DNA of 64,000 nt from Streptomyces sp. R28 (GTDB lineage: Bacteria > Actinomycetota > Actinomycetes > Streptomycetales > Streptomycetaceae). The translations under genes were made by a program, and so were the position numbers. Location: the NCBI RefSeq assembly GCF_041052385.1, contig NZ_CP163439.1:2903001-2967000 (forward strand). Direction: 5' to 3'. The notes below the pieces were generated by a model. It saw only the letters and a list, made by a program, of their open reading frames with translations, did not search any database and was not told the DNA's origin. This document shows, one piece after another, positions 17,871 through 28,580 of this stretch (its first letter is position 1; every line of letters begins with the position of its first letter).

Positions 17871-17932
17871 TGTGGCTGGTCGCGCCCGGGCGGCGGAGCC
17901 GCATGGTGATACGGCCCCGCGCCCCTGGGGAG
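17871..17932. repeat. Dispersed Streptomyces repeat, GGCTGGTCGCGC type
   Basis: The segment GTGGCTGGTCGCGCCCGGGC, then GGCGGAGCCGCATGGTGATA and CGGCCCCGCGCCCCTGGGG, is the reverse form of the repeat fragment at 15535. It can fold through the outer arms AGGGGCGCG (17837-17845) and CGCGCCCCT (17919-17927). It fills most of the gap between the endonuclease-like gene and glkA. No gene is seen in this gap. Confidence 0.5.
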
Positions 17933-17959
17933 TTGGCGCCCGTCCCTTTACATGACCGG

Positions 17960-18913
17960 TTACATGACCGGGTCGGGTTCCCTCGCCAGGTCCGCCGCGC
18001 CCACCAGGCCCGCCTTGTTGCCCAGCTGGGCGGCGATGACATCGGCCACCGGGCGCCAGTTGCCGCCCACCAGCCAGCGCTTGTAGGACTTGCGGATCGG
18101 GTCGAGGACCAGTTCGCCCTCGTCGGAGAGACCGCCGCCGACGATGAAGGCGGACGGGTCGAAGAGGGAGGCCAGGTCGGCGAGGCCGGCGCCGGCCCAG
18201 CGGGCGAGTTCGCGGTAGGAGTCGACGGCGACCGGGTCGCCCTGACGGGCGGCCATGGAGATGTGCTTGCCCTCGATGCCCTCGGGGGTGCCGTCGCCCA
18301 TGCCGAGCAGGATCTCGGCGTTCTCGGGGGTGGCGTTGGCGCGCTGCTTGGCGTATCTGACGAGGGCGCGCCCGGAGGCGTACTGCTCCCAGCAGCCCTG
18401 CGAGCCGCAGCCGCACATCAGGCCGTCCGGCACCATCCGGATGTGGCCGAACTCGGCGGCCACGCCGTAGTGCCCGCGGCGCAGTTTGTTGCCGATGATG
18501 ATGCCGCCACCGAGGCCGGTGCCGAGCGTGATGCAGATGACGTTGCGGTGGCCCTTGCCCGCGCCGAACTTGTACTCGCCCCACGCGGCCGCGTTGGCGT
18601 CGTTCTCGACGACGACCGGGAGGCCGACGCGGGCCTCGACCTTCGTCTTCAGCGGCTCGTTGCGCCAGTCGATGTTGGGAGCGAAGTAGACCTCGGAACG
18701 CTGACGGTTGACGTATCCGGCGGCACCGATGCCCACGCCGACGATCTCGTGCCCGACGCGCGCGCCCTCCACCGCGGAGGCGATGGCGTCCACGATGCCC
18801 TCGGGCGTGCCCGGGGTCGGCACCTTGTGGGTCGAGAGGATGTTGCCTTCCTCATCGACCACGCCGGCCGCGATCTTCGTGCCGCCGATGTCGACGCCGA
18901 TGGTGAGTCCCAT
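17960..18913 (-). CDS. glkA: Glucokinase GlkA (ROK family)
   Basis: The 317-residue ATP-dependent glucokinase is of the ROK family. It has the phosphate-binding GVDIGGTKIAAGVVD start, the catalytic VENDANAAAWGE, LGTGLGGGI, the substrate His in AAEFGHIRM, and the zinc motif CGCGSQGCWEQY. In Streptomyces, GlkA phosphorylates cytoplasmic glucose and is also needed for glucose repression of many genes. The gene appears monocistronic. The ATG at 18913 is preceded by GAGGGATTC. Confidence 0.97.
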   Translation of the reverse strand: MGLTIGVDIGGTKIAAGVVDEEGNILSTHKVPTPGTPEGIVDAIASAVEGARVGHEIVGVGIGAAGYVNRQRSEVYFAPNIDWRNEPLKTKVEARVGLPVVVENDANAAAWGEYKFGAGKGHRNVICITLGTGLGGGIIIGNKLRRGHYGVAAEFGHIRMVPDGLMCGCGSQGCWEQYASGRALVRYAKQRANATPENAEILLGMGDGTPEGIEGKHISMAARQGDPVAVDSYRELARWAGAGLADLASLFDPSAFIVGGGLSDEGELVLDPIRKSYKRWLVGGNWRPVADVIAAQLGNKAGLVGAADLAREPDPVM

Positions 18914-19025
18914 GAATCCCTCAGTTTCGGTCGAGCCCCGCTACGGCCAACCGTACCCGAGGCCCTGCCGTCAGGGCCCCGTCGTCCGACCGTTGGGCAG
19001 CCCGGCTGAGGGGCGGTCGCGGGCC

Positions 19026-19511
19026 TCAGTCGAGGTCGATGCGTTCGCCGGGGCCGGCGTCGTCACCACGGTCGCGGCCCTCGTCGAGATCCTGGTCCCC
19101 GGTCGTCCAGCGCCGTTCCTGAGCCTGGACCGCGGAGCGGTAGGCGGCGAGGAGTTCGGTGCCGGCCGCGGCCAGGTGGTCGAAGACGTCCGGGTTGCGC
19201 TCGATGACGGGTTCGACGGCGGCTTTGGCCTGCTCCACGACCTGCTTGACCACCTGCTGGGCGGCGGGTCCGGCGACCGCGCCGAGCAGCGGGGACTGGA
19301 TGGTCGACAGCTTGTCCGCGACGGCGTCGACCAGCTTGCGCAGTTCCTCGGCGGCCGAGCCCGGCGGCGGGCCGTACTGCGCGCGGAGGCGGGCCTTCTC
19401 CGCCGCGAGGTCCTCGGCGCACGCCGTCGACCAGGCGTCGGCGTCGGTCGCCCGTACCTCGTCGATCGCCTCTTGCTCTCCGGCGTCGAACGGGGGGAGC
19501 TCTTCGCTCAT
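19026..19511 (-). CDS. DUF5304 family protein
   Basis: A 161-residue acidic protein, predicted mostly helical, with no signal or membrane helix. Features are EVRATDADAWSTACAEDLAA near residue 18, a central helical region with LLGAVAGPAAQQVVKQVVEQ, and a disordered Asp/Arg-rich tail. I match it to the DUF5304 family, found beside ArsA-like ATPase genes in Streptomyces. It lies 57 bases downstream of the ATPase gene in the same direction, so co-expression is likely. The function is unknown. Confidence 0.85.
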   Translation of the reverse strand: MSEELPPFDAGEQEAIDEVRATDADAWSTACAEDLAAEKARLRAQYGPPPGSAAEELRKLVDAVADKLSTIQSPLLGAVAGPAAQQVVKQVVEQAKAAVEPVIERNPDVFDHLAAAGTELLAAYRSAVQAQERRWTTGDQDLDEGRDRGDDAGPGERIDLD

Positions 19512-19568
19512 GACGGACTCCTGACTACGGTTCGTCTCTACGACGTTACCCGAACGGGCGTACCTGCT

Positions 19569-20744
19569 TCACCGGGTCCGCGGCCAGAGATCCGGGTCCG
19601 GCGCGAACCGGATCCGCAGCTCGCCGTCGCGCAGCGCGGCCCCGTCCACACCGCACCGGCGCAGGGCGGACGGCAGGGGCACGATACGCCGGAACTGTCC
19701 GGCGGTGACGACGAGTTCGTCGCCGCGCCGGACGAGGTCGAGCTCGTCGCGTACGGCGCCGGGCAGCGGGAGGGCCCAGACGAGGACGCCGTCCTCGGCG
19801 AGCCGGTCGGTGACGGGCCACTCGACGGTGGACGACGAGTCGTTGACGGCGGGCACGGCGAGCGCGGCGAGATCGTCGGTGCCACGAGGGTCCCGCCCGA
19901 GGTGCCCGACGCGACGAACGTCGTGGTCCGCCCCCCACTCCTCCAGAACCTTGCGCTGCTGGGCGACGGGCCCGGCGAGCCAGCTGTCCGCCGGCGCCTG
20001 CGCCTCCGGCAGGACCCGGTTGGCGACCAGCAGGTCGGGGCGCAGGCCGCGCAGGGCGAGGGCGAGGGTGGCGGCGCGTACGGCGTCGGCTCCGCCCGGG
20101 CCCGGCTCGGCGACCAGCCGTACGACGGTGTCGCGGTCGGCGACGACGGCCTCGACTGCGGCGAGCTCGACGTCCCAGCGGGCCGCGGTCTCGTACAGCC
20201 ACTCCGCGGGCATCGGAACACCGGCCAGCCGCCCCAGGACGGGCCGCAGCGCACGGGCCGCCTGCCGCTCGGACGGGAGCAGCCGGCGCAGGTAGCGGCG
20301 CAGCTCCTCGGGGAGCGCGAGCAGGGCGAGGGCCTGCGGGGTGGCGGGCAGGTCCACGACGAGAAGGTCGTGCGCCTCGGCGAGCGCGGCGTCCCGCAGC
20401 GCGCGGAGCAGCGCGAGCTCCTCGGCGCCGGGGAGGGGGGTGGCCTCTTCCGGGTCGAGCCGGGAGGCGCCGAGGAGGTCGAGGGCCGCGGTGGCACGCT
20501 CCTGGAAGGCGGCGAGGTCGTCGCGGAAGCTGGTGGCGGCGTCGGGGCGCCAGGCGGTGAGGTGGGGGGCGACCTCGGTCGGCGCCGGTCCGGTGGCCAC
20601 GCCGAGTGCCGCGCCCAGGGTGTCGGTGCGGTCGGCGCTGAGGACCAGGGTTCTGGTGCCGTGGGTCGCCGCTGTCAGCGCGGTGGCGGCGGCGACGGTT
20701 GTACGGCCGCTGCCGCCCGGGCCTGTGATCAGGATGGTGCGCAT
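19569..20744 (-). CDS. ArsA/Get3-like ATPase with an altered P-loop
   Basis: A 391-residue SIMIBI-class ATPase. The N-terminus MRTILITGPGGSGRTTVAAA is a deviant Walker A: GPGGSGRTT, where ArsA/Get3 have GKGGVGKT. Both the signature Lys and the P-loop Lys are replaced (Pro and Arg), although Arg could partly substitute. Further motifs are TLVLSADRTDTLGAALG, LLVVDLPATPQALALLALPE and DLLVANRVLPEAQ. There is no metal-binding pattern for arsenite and no ars genes nearby. In actinobacteria such proteins occur as paralogous pairs of unknown role. Confidence 0.87.
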   Translation of the reverse strand: MRTILITGPGGSGRTTVAAATALTAATHGTRTLVLSADRTDTLGAALGVATGPAPTEVAPHLTAWRPDAATSFRDDLAAFQERATAALDLLGASRLDPEEATPLPGAEELALLRALRDAALAEAHDLLVVDLPATPQALALLALPEELRRYLRRLLPSERQAARALRPVLGRLAGVPMPAEWLYETAARWDVELAAVEAVVADRDTVVRLVAEPGPGGADAVRAATLALALRGLRPDLLVANRVLPEAQAPADSWLAGPVAQQRKVLEEWGADHDVRRVGHLGRDPRGTDDLAALAVPAVNDSSSTVEWPVTDRLAEDGVLVWALPLPGAVRDELDLVRRGDELVVTAGQFRRIVPLPSALRRCGVDGAALRDGELRIRFAPDPDLWPRTR

Positions 20745-20877
20745 GGGGGTGAACCGTAACGGACGTCGCGGTTCAGCCCAGTTGCCAGGTGCCCGGCGTG
20801 GGTGCTGACCACGCCTTCACGAGGGGACGGGCAGGGGCGGCGGGGGCGCGGTATCCACCAGCGACTCCGCCGCGGAC

Positions 20878-21318
20878 CTACTTGCCCGCTTCGACCCGCT
20901 TCTTCAGGCCCGCCAGCGCCCGGTCGATGATGACCTTCTCGGCCTTGCGCTTGATCATCCCGAGCATCGGGATCTTGACGTCGACCGTCAGCCGGTACGT
21001 CACCTCGGTCGCCCCGGCGCCGGCCGACTTCAAGATGTACGAGCCGTCGAGCGACCGCAGCATCTGGGACTTCACCAGCGTCCAGGACACCTCGTGCTCG
21101 CCGCTCCAGGTGTACGCCAGCACCTGGTCGTCCTTGATCGCGCCGGCGTCCATGACCAGGCGGACCTGCTCGGCGCGGCCCTGGCCGTCGGTCTTGAGGA
21201 CCTCCGCCTCCTTCACCTCGCCGGTCCAGTCCGGGTAGCGGGCGAAGTCGGCGATCACCCCCATGACGTCGGCCGGTGCCGCCTCGATCGTGATGCTCGA
21301 GCTGGTGTGTTCCGCCAT
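20878..21318 (-). CDS. SRPBCC (polyketide cyclase/START-like) family protein
   Basis: A 146-residue protein with the hydrophobic-pocket START fold. It has IEAAPADVMGVIADFARYPD with WTGEVKEAEVL at the N-terminus, SWTLVKSQMLRSLDGSYIL in the middle, and a C-terminal helix IIDRALAGLKKRVEAGK. It starts at ATG 21318 behind GGAGGAG. It probably binds a lipid-like small molecule. It lies upstream of the ArsA-like and DUF5304 genes in the same direction, a frequent actinobacterial grouping, but a 133-base gap separates it from the ATPase gene. Confidence 0.87.
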   Translation of the reverse strand: MAEHTSSSITIEAAPADVMGVIADFARYPDWTGEVKEAEVLKTDGQGRAEQVRLVMDAGAIKDDQVLAYTWSGEHEVSWTLVKSQMLRSLDGSYILKSAGAGATEVTYRLTVDVKIPMLGMIKRKAEKVIIDRALAGLKKRVEAGK

Positions 21319-21458
21319 CGCTGTGGCTCCTCCAGATGCGGGCCGGTATGAGTATGAAGTCGTGTCGCGCACGCGTGTGCAGCGTGAAGGCTACCGCGCC
21401 CCCGACCAGCCGACTTCACCCCCACCTGCGCCCCTCACCCACCGCTCACCGACAACGC

Positions 21459-22256
21459 TCACCATTCCAGCGCCCATGGCTTCCCCGACCCGGCGAAGTG
21501 CCCCACGTTCACGCACTCCGTAGCCCCGATCCGCATCCGCCGGGCCAGCGGCTGGTGGACATGGCCGAACAGTGAGTAACGGGGGCGCGTGCGGCGAATC
21601 GCCTCCAGGAGCGCTCTGCTGCCCCGCTCGAAGCGCCGCGCCACCGTGTCGTACACCAGCTCCGGGACCTCCGGCGGAATGTGCGTGCACAGCACGTCCA
21701 CCTCCCCCACGGCCTCGATCTTCGCCGCGTACTCCTCGTCGCTGATCTCGTACGGGGTGCGCATCGGCGTCCGCAGGCCCCCGCCCACGAAGCCGAAGAC
21801 CCAGCCCCCGATCTCCACCCGCTCCCCGTCCAGCACCGTCGTGCCCGGCCCGGCGTACTCCGGCCACAGGGGCGGCATGTCGACATTGCCGTACGTCGCG
21901 TACGTCGGCGTCGGGAAGGCCGCGAACATCTCGGCGTACTGCTTGCGCACCGCCTTCTCGATCACCGCACCCCGGTCCGAGCCGATCCCGGCCCACAGCC
22001 GCGTCCCGAACTCCCGCGCCTCCTCGAAGCGCCGGGCGGTGCGCAGTTCCACGATGCGGTCGGCGGCCGCCACACCGAACAGGTCGGGGAAGATGCCGCG
22101 CGAGTGGTCGGCGTAGTCCAGGAACAGCACCAGGTCGCCGAGGCAGATCAGGGCGTCGGCACCCTCGCCGGCCATGGCCAGGTCACGGGCGTTGCCGTGC
22201 ACGTCGCTGACCACATGTACGCGTGTCCTGCGGTTTCCGGTCGGTGTGGGTGCCAT
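21459..22256 (-). CDS. Calcineurin-like metallophosphoesterase
   Basis: A 265-residue phosphoesterase with all dinuclear-metal motifs in order: VHVVSDVHGNARDL, ALICLGDLVLF, TYGNVDMPPL, LCTHIPPEVPE and LFGHVHQPLA. The start at ATG 22256 (MAPTPTGNRRTR) has no strong ribosome site; the frame is open to 22463. The substrate cannot be read from the sequence. Family members act on nucleotides, phosphoproteins or phosphodiesters. It is divergent from the acyl-CoA ligase gene. Confidence 0.87.
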   Translation of the reverse strand: MAPTPTGNRRTRVHVVSDVHGNARDLAMAGEGADALICLGDLVLFLDYADHSRGIFPDLFGVAAADRIVELRTARRFEEAREFGTRLWAGIGSDRGAVIEKAVRKQYAEMFAAFPTPTYATYGNVDMPPLWPEYAGPGTTVLDGERVEIGGWVFGFVGGGLRTPMRTPYEISDEEYAAKIEAVGEVDVLCTHIPPEVPELVYDTVARRFERGSRALLEAIRRTRPRYSLFGHVHQPLARRMRIGATECVNVGHFAGSGKPWALEW

Positions 22257-22552
22257 GACGATCAAGGGTAAGCCTGTGCCGCATACGTGAACAGTGGCGG
22301 CCGGACCCGCGGTTACTGGCCAGTCGTCAGATCGCTCGACTACTGTGCGCGCAGAAACACCAATCCGTGTGACGCAGCGAACATCTCGCCGGGACCCCCT
22401 GTCGAAGAAGCCATACCGGCGGGTAACGTCCGGTCGGTCCAGTCGTGCTCTGGATTTCAACATGTGAATTCCCGAGCACTTGCCCGAGCCTTGGACCGCA
22501 CCGTCGCATCACACAACGTCGTGGCGCCGGCGCCCTATGAGGAGCAGCAGTC

Positions 22553-24349
22553 TTGCGCGAGTTCAGCCTTCCGGCTTTGTACGAGGTCCCTGCGGACGGC
22601 AATCTGACCGACATCGTCCGCAGAAACGCCGCGCAGCACCCGGACGTCGCCGTCATCGCCCGCAAGGTGGGGGGTGTCTGGCAGGACGTGACGGCCACCG
22701 CCTTCCTCGCCGAGGTGCGCGCGGCCGCGAAGGGGCTCATCGCCGCCGGGGTCCAGCCGGGCGACCGGGTCGGCCTGATGTCCCGCACCCGCTACGAGTG
22801 GACCCTGCTCGACTTCGCGATCTGGTCGGCGGGCGCGGTCACGGTGCCGGTGTACGAGACCAGCTCGCCGGAGCAGATCCAGTGGATCCTCTCCGACTCG
22901 GGCGCCACCGCCTGCGTCGTCGAGCTGGACAGCCACACGGCCGCCGTCGAGTCGGTGCGCGACCGGCTGCCCGCCCTCAAGCACGTCTGGCAGATCGAGG
23001 CCGGCGGGGTCGAGGAGCTGGGCCGGCTCGGGCAGGACATCAGCGACGCGACGGTCGAGGAGCGCAGCTCGCTGGCGAAGGCCGACGACCCGGCGACCAT
23101 CGTGTACACGTCCGGGACGACCGGCCGGCCCAAGGGCTGTGTCCTCACCCACCGCAGCTTCTTCGCCGAGTGCGGGAACATCGTGGAGCGGCTGCGGCCG
23201 CTGTTCCGCACCGGTGAGTGCTCCGTGCTGCTCTTCCTGCCGCTGGCGCACGTCTTCGGGCGGCTCGTGCAGGTCGCGCCCATGATGGCGCCGATCAAGC
23301 TGGGCAACGTCCCGGACATCAAGAACCTCACGGACGAGCTGGCCTCGTTCCGTCCGACGCTGATCCTGGGCGTCCCGCGCGTCTTCGAGAAGGTCTACAA
23401 CTCGGCGCGCGCCAAGGCGCAGGCCGACGGCAAGGGCAAGATCTTCGACAAGGCGGCGGACACGGCCATCGCCTACAGCAAGGCGCTGGACACCCCGTCC
23501 GGCCCGCCCGTCGGCCTGAAGATCAAGCACAAGGTCTTCGACAAGCTGGTCTACAGCAAGCTGCGCGCGGTCCTCGGCGGTCGTGGCGAGTACGCGATCT
23601 CCGGCGGCGCCCCGCTGGGCGAGCGGCTCGGGCACTTCTTCCGCGGCATCGGCTTCACGGTCCTGGAGGGCTACGGCCTGACCGAGTCCTGCGCCGCCAC
23701 CGCCTTCAACCCCTGGGACCGGCAGAAGATCGGCACGGTCGGCCAGCCGCTGCCGGGTTCCGTGGTGCGGATCGCGGACGACGGGGAGGTGCTGCTGCAT
23801 GGCGAGCACCTGTTCAAGGAGTACTGGAACAATCCGGGCGCGACCGAGGAGGCGCTGGCCGACGGCTGGTTCCACACCGGTGACATCGGCACCCTCGACG
23901 AGGACGGCTACCTCAGGATCACCGGCCGCAAGAAGGAGATCATCGTCACCGCGGGCGGCAAGAACGTCGCGCCGGCCGTGATCGAGGACCGTATCCGGGC
24001 GCACGCGCTGGTCGCGGAGTGCATGGTGGTGGGCGACGGGCGGCCGTTCGTGGGCGCGCTGGTCACCGTCGACGAGGAGTTCCTGGGCCGCTGGGCCACC
24101 GAGCACGGCAAACCGGCGGGCTCCACCGCGGCGTCGCTGCACGAGGACACGGACCTGCTGGCCGCGATCCAGTCGGCGGTCGACGACGGCAACGCCGCGG
24201 TGTCGAAGGCGGAATCGGTGCGGAAGTTCCGCATTCTCCCCTCCCAGTTCACGGAGGACTCGGGCCATCTGACGCCGTCGCTGAAGCTCAAGCGCAACGT
24301 CGTGGCGAAGGACTTCGCGGACGAGATCGAGGCGATCTACCAGAAGTAG
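22553..24349 (+). CDS. Long-chain fatty acid-CoA ligase (FadD15-like)
   Basis: A 598-residue adenylate-forming enzyme that activates fatty acids to acyl-CoA. It starts at TTG 22553 (LREFSLPALYEVP) behind GAGGAGC. The signature motifs are TIVYTSGTTGRPKGCVLTH, GYGLTESCAATAFN, DGWFHTGDIG and the hinge/Lys region GRKKEIIVTAGGKNVAP. The family grouping is with actinobacterial FadD15-type ligases. The 296-base upstream gap holds no gene but has the palindrome ACTGGCCAGT (22314-22323) and TACCGGCGGGTA (22414-22425), possible TetR-type operators. Confidence 0.92.
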   Translation: MREFSLPALYEVPADGNLTDIVRRNAAQHPDVAVIARKVGGVWQDVTATAFLAEVRAAAKGLIAAGVQPGDRVGLMSRTRYEWTLLDFAIWSAGAVTVPVYETSSPEQIQWILSDSGATACVVELDSHTAAVESVRDRLPALKHVWQIEAGGVEELGRLGQDISDATVEERSSLAKADDPATIVYTSGTTGRPKGCVLTHRSFFAECGNIVERLRPLFRTGECSVLLFLPLAHVFGRLVQVAPMMAPIKLGNVPDIKNLTDELASFRPTLILGVPRVFEKVYNSARAKAQADGKGKIFDKAADTAIAYSKALDTPSGPPVGLKIKHKVFDKLVYSKLRAVLGGRGEYAISGGAPLGERLGHFFRGIGFTVLEGYGLTESCAATAFNPWDRQKIGTVGQPLPGSVVRIADDGEVLLHGEHLFKEYWNNPGATEEALADGWFHTGDIGTLDEDGYLRITGRKKEIIVTAGGKNVAPAVIEDRIRAHALVAECMVVGDGRPFVGALVTVDEEFLGRWATEHGKPAGSTAASLHEDTDLLAAIQSAVDDGNAAVSKAESVRKFRILPSQFTEDSGHLTPSLKLKRNVVAKDFADEIEAIYQK

Positions 24350-24375
24350 TACGCCCTTTCCTAGTACGCCCTTTC
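24347..24375. repeat. Two-copy 15-base tandem repeat at a stop codon
   Basis: TAGTACGCCCTTTC occurs at 24347-24360 and again at 24362-24375, a 15-base period, beginning exactly at the ligase stop codon TAG. It looks like a slippage duplication at the gene end. No function is evident. Confidence 0.7.
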
Positions 24376-24392
24376 TCAGGCGGTACGACGGC

Positions 24393-26051
<1,659 letters not shown>

Positions 26052-26082
26052 TTACGTTCCGCCTAGGGTCCGGGAACCCCGC

Positions 26083-27225
26083 TCAGAGCAAAGCTTTGAG
26101 CTTCTCCGCCAGCAGGTCCCAGCGCCACTTCTCCTCGACCCACTCCCGGCCCCGCTGCCCCATGCGGACGCGCAGTTCGGCGTCGCCGAGGAGCGTGATG
26201 ATGCGCTCGGCCGCCTCCGCCGGGGAGCCGCCCCGCACCACCCAGCCGGTCTCCCCGTCGAGCACCGCGTCCGGTGCGCCGCCCGAGTCTCCGGCGACCA
26301 CCGGCAGGCCCGTCGCCGAAGCCTCCAGGTAGACGATGCCGAGCCCCTCGACGTCCAGCCCGCCCCGCCGAGTCCGGCACGGCATCGCGAAGACGTCGCC
26401 GGCGCCGTAGTGCGCGGGCAGCTCGGACCAGGGCACGGGTCCGGTGAACCTGACGGAGTCGGCGACCCCCCTCTCGCGCGCCATCCGCCGCAGGTCCGCC
26501 TCGTACGGGCCGCCCCCGACGATCAGCAGCACCGCGTCCGGCTCGGCGGCCAGGATCCGCGGCATGGCCTGGATCAGGGTGTCCTGCCCCTTGCGCCGGA
26601 CCAGACGGGAGACGCAGACGACCACCGGCCGGTCCGTCAGGCCCAGTCGTGCCCGGATCTCGTCACCGCCCGACCCGGGGTGGAAGGTCTTCTCGTCGAC
26701 CCCCGGCGGCAGCTGCACCATCCGCGAGGCCGCATCCGGCGTCAGGGCAGTGGCGATCCTCGATCGCGTGTACTCGCCGAGGTAGGTGATCGCGTCCGTC
26801 GACTCCCCGATCCGCCCCAGCAGCTGCCGGGCCGCGGGCAGTTGGGCCCACCCCGCCTCGTGGCCGTGCGTCGTGGCCACCAGCCGTTCGGCGCCCGCCT
26901 TGCGCAGGGCCGGCGCCATCAGGCCGAGCGGTGCCGCCGCCCCGAACCACACCGACGTGCACCCGTGCTCGCGCAGCAGTCCGACCGCTCGCCGGGTCGC
27001 CGCCGGCGTCGGCAGCAGCATCGTCGTGCGGTCCCGTACGACCGTGAAGGGCTGCTCGGCGTCGAAGGCGGCGGTGGCCTCGGCGCCCTCACGGCCGCGC
27101 TTCCAGGTGGAGGCGTAGACAACCAGCCGCTCCGGGTCGAGGCGCAGCGCCATGTTGTGCAGGAAGGCCTGGATGCCGCCGGGGCGGGGCGGGAAGTCGT
27201 TGGTCACGATGAGCGTCTTGTGCAT
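26083..27225 (-). CDS. pimB: GT4 mannosyltransferase, PimB type
   Basis: A 380-residue GT-B glycosyltransferase. It has LIVTNDFPPRPGGIQAFLHN at the N-terminus, VATTHGHEAGWAQLP, and the donor-binding half with VVCVSRLVRRKGQDTLIQAM, IVGGGPYEADL and EGLGIVYLEASATGLPVVAG. The length and motifs match actinobacterial PimB', which adds the second mannose from GDP-mannose to phosphatidylinositol monomannoside. It is divergent from a polytopic GT87-type mannosyltransferase-like gene, as expected for lipid glycosylation. The exact acceptor is inferred. Confidence 0.85.
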   Translation of the reverse strand: MHKTLIVTNDFPPRPGGIQAFLHNMALRLDPERLVVYASTWKRGREGAEATAAFDAEQPFTVVRDRTTMLLPTPAATRRAVGLLREHGCTSVWFGAAAPLGLMAPALRKAGAERLVATTHGHEAGWAQLPAARQLLGRIGESTDAITYLGEYTRSRIATALTPDAASRMVQLPPGVDEKTFHPGSGGDEIRARLGLTDRPVVVCVSRLVRRKGQDTLIQAMPRILAAEPDAVLLIVGGGPYEADLRRMARERGVADSVRFTGPVPWSELPAHYGAGDVFAMPCRTRRGGLDVEGLGIVYLEASATGLPVVAGDSGGAPDAVLDGETGWVVRGGSPAEAAERIITLLGDAELRVRMGQRGREWVEEKWRWDLLAEKLKALL

Positions 27226-27344
27226 CGCCGCAGACCTTACCGAAGCCGCTGTTCACAGCCGGACCACGGCCACGTGTGTGGCCCGCACACAGCTGGAGGG
27301 GACATCATGTTCCCGCACGGCGGGAGCGAACGGCAGGGGATCCG

Positions 27345-28580
27345 GTGGAGACGACAGGCACACGGCGGTCCCTGGCGTGGTTTCTGGGGATCTGGGGCCT
27401 GACCAGGCTGCTCCTGCAGCTCTTCGTGTTCAAGGTGTACGTCTTTCCCGGTCCGGACGTCACCAGTGACGTGTCGGTGATCTACCAGAGCTGGTACGAG
27501 GTGCTGCGCACCGGGACGTTCCCGCTCGACGACGTCACCTGGCAGTACCCGCCCGCCGCCGCGCTCGCGATCCTCTCCCCCGCTCTGGTCTTCTGGCTGG
27601 ACTACCCGTCCGCGTTCTTCGTCCTCGCCTTCGCCGCCGACCTGGCCGTGATGCTGCTCCTGCTGTACGCGGGCCTGCGCCCGGGCCGGACGCTGCGCGG
27701 GGCCTGGGTGTGGGTGGTGGGCCTACCGCTGCTCGGACCGACCGTGTACGCGCGCTACGACGTGATGGTCCCCGCCGTCGCCGTGGCCGCGCTGCTCGCG
27801 GGCGCCCGGCATCCCCGGGTGATGGGCGCGCTGACGGCCTTCGGGGCGATGCTGAAGGTGTGGCCGGTGCTGCTGCTGGTCGCGGCCCGCAGACGCGCCG
27901 CCTGGGGCTGGGCCGCGCTGACCGCCGGCGCCCTGTCCGCGCTGTTCGCCCTCGCCATGCCCGGCGCCTTCGCCTTCCTGACCTTCCAGCGGGACCGCGG
28001 CACCGAGGTGGAGTCGCTGGGCGCGCTGGTCTTCCATGTGGCCCGGCACTTCGGCTGGGACGGCCAGGTGCTGCTCAACTACGGCTCGGTGGAGTTCCTC
28101 GGCCCGTACGTCGACGTCGTCAGCAGGGCCGCCCTCGGCCTGAGCGGGCTCGCCTTCGGCTGGCTGCTGCTGTGGCGGCTGAGGGCGAAGCGGTTCCTGT
28201 CGCACACGCTCGCGGACGCGGCCTTCGTGGCGGTGCTGATGTTCACGACGACCAGCCGGGTGATCAGCCCGCAGTACCTGGTGTGGCTGGTCGGCCTCGC
28301 GGCCGTGTGCCTGTGCTTCCGCGGCAGCCGTATGGCGCTCCCCGTCGGCCTGGTCCTCGCGGCGTCCTTCGTGACGGTCCTGGAATTCCCGGTCTGGTTC
28401 TCGCACGTCGTCGCCAGCGACGGCCTCGGCGTCACGCTCCTGTTCCTCCGCAACGGCCTGCTGGTCCTCGCCACGCTCCTCGCGGCCCGCGAGCTCTGGC
28501 GCTCGACGGTGACCCGCCCCGCCCGGCTCCCCGTACCGGCTCAGGCGACCCGCACCACGGAAACGTCACTGCCCTCCTGA
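27345..28580 (+). CDS. Polytopic GT87-type glycosyltransferase-like membrane protein
   Basis: A 411-residue protein with about 9-11 membrane helices. GTG 27345 (VETTGTRRSLAW) follows CAGGGG. The first external loop has FPGPDVTSDVSVIYQSWYEV and LDDVTWQYPPAAALAILSP, the short-acidic-residue layout of polyprenyl-phosphomannose-dependent GT-C enzymes (GT87/DUF2029). Later hallmarks are YARYDVMVPAVAVAAL, MLKVWPVLLLVA and VISPQYLVWLVGL. It likely adds a sugar, perhaps mannose, outside the membrane to a lipid. Its 3' end overlaps the convergent MATE gene by 40 bases. Confidence 0.85.
   Translation: METTGTRRSLAWFLGIWGLTRLLLQLFVFKVYVFPGPDVTSDVSVIYQSWYEVLRTGTFPLDDVTWQYPPAAALAILSPALVFWLDYPSAFFVLAFAADLAVMLLLLYAGLRPGRTLRGAWVWVVGLPLLGPTVYARYDVMVPAVAVAALLAGARHPRVMGALTAFGAMLKVWPVLLLVAARRRAAWGWAALTAGALSALFALAMPGAFAFLTFQRDRGTEVESLGALVFHVARHFGWDGQVLLNYGSVEFLGPYVDVVSRAALGLSGLAFGWLLLWRLRAKRFLSHTLADAAFVAVLMFTTTSRVISPQYLVWLVGLAAVCLCFRGSRMALPVGLVLAASFVTVLEFPVWFSHVVASDGLGVTLLFLRNGLLVLATLLAARELWRSTVTRPARLPVPAQATRTTETSLPS

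Noticed and set aside
20745..20877. Gene or repeat in the gap beside the SRPBCC gene
   Set aside because: A GGGACGGGCAGGGGCGGCGG stretch resembles common Streptomyces intergenic sequence, but it is too simple to call a repeat; no coding frame fits.
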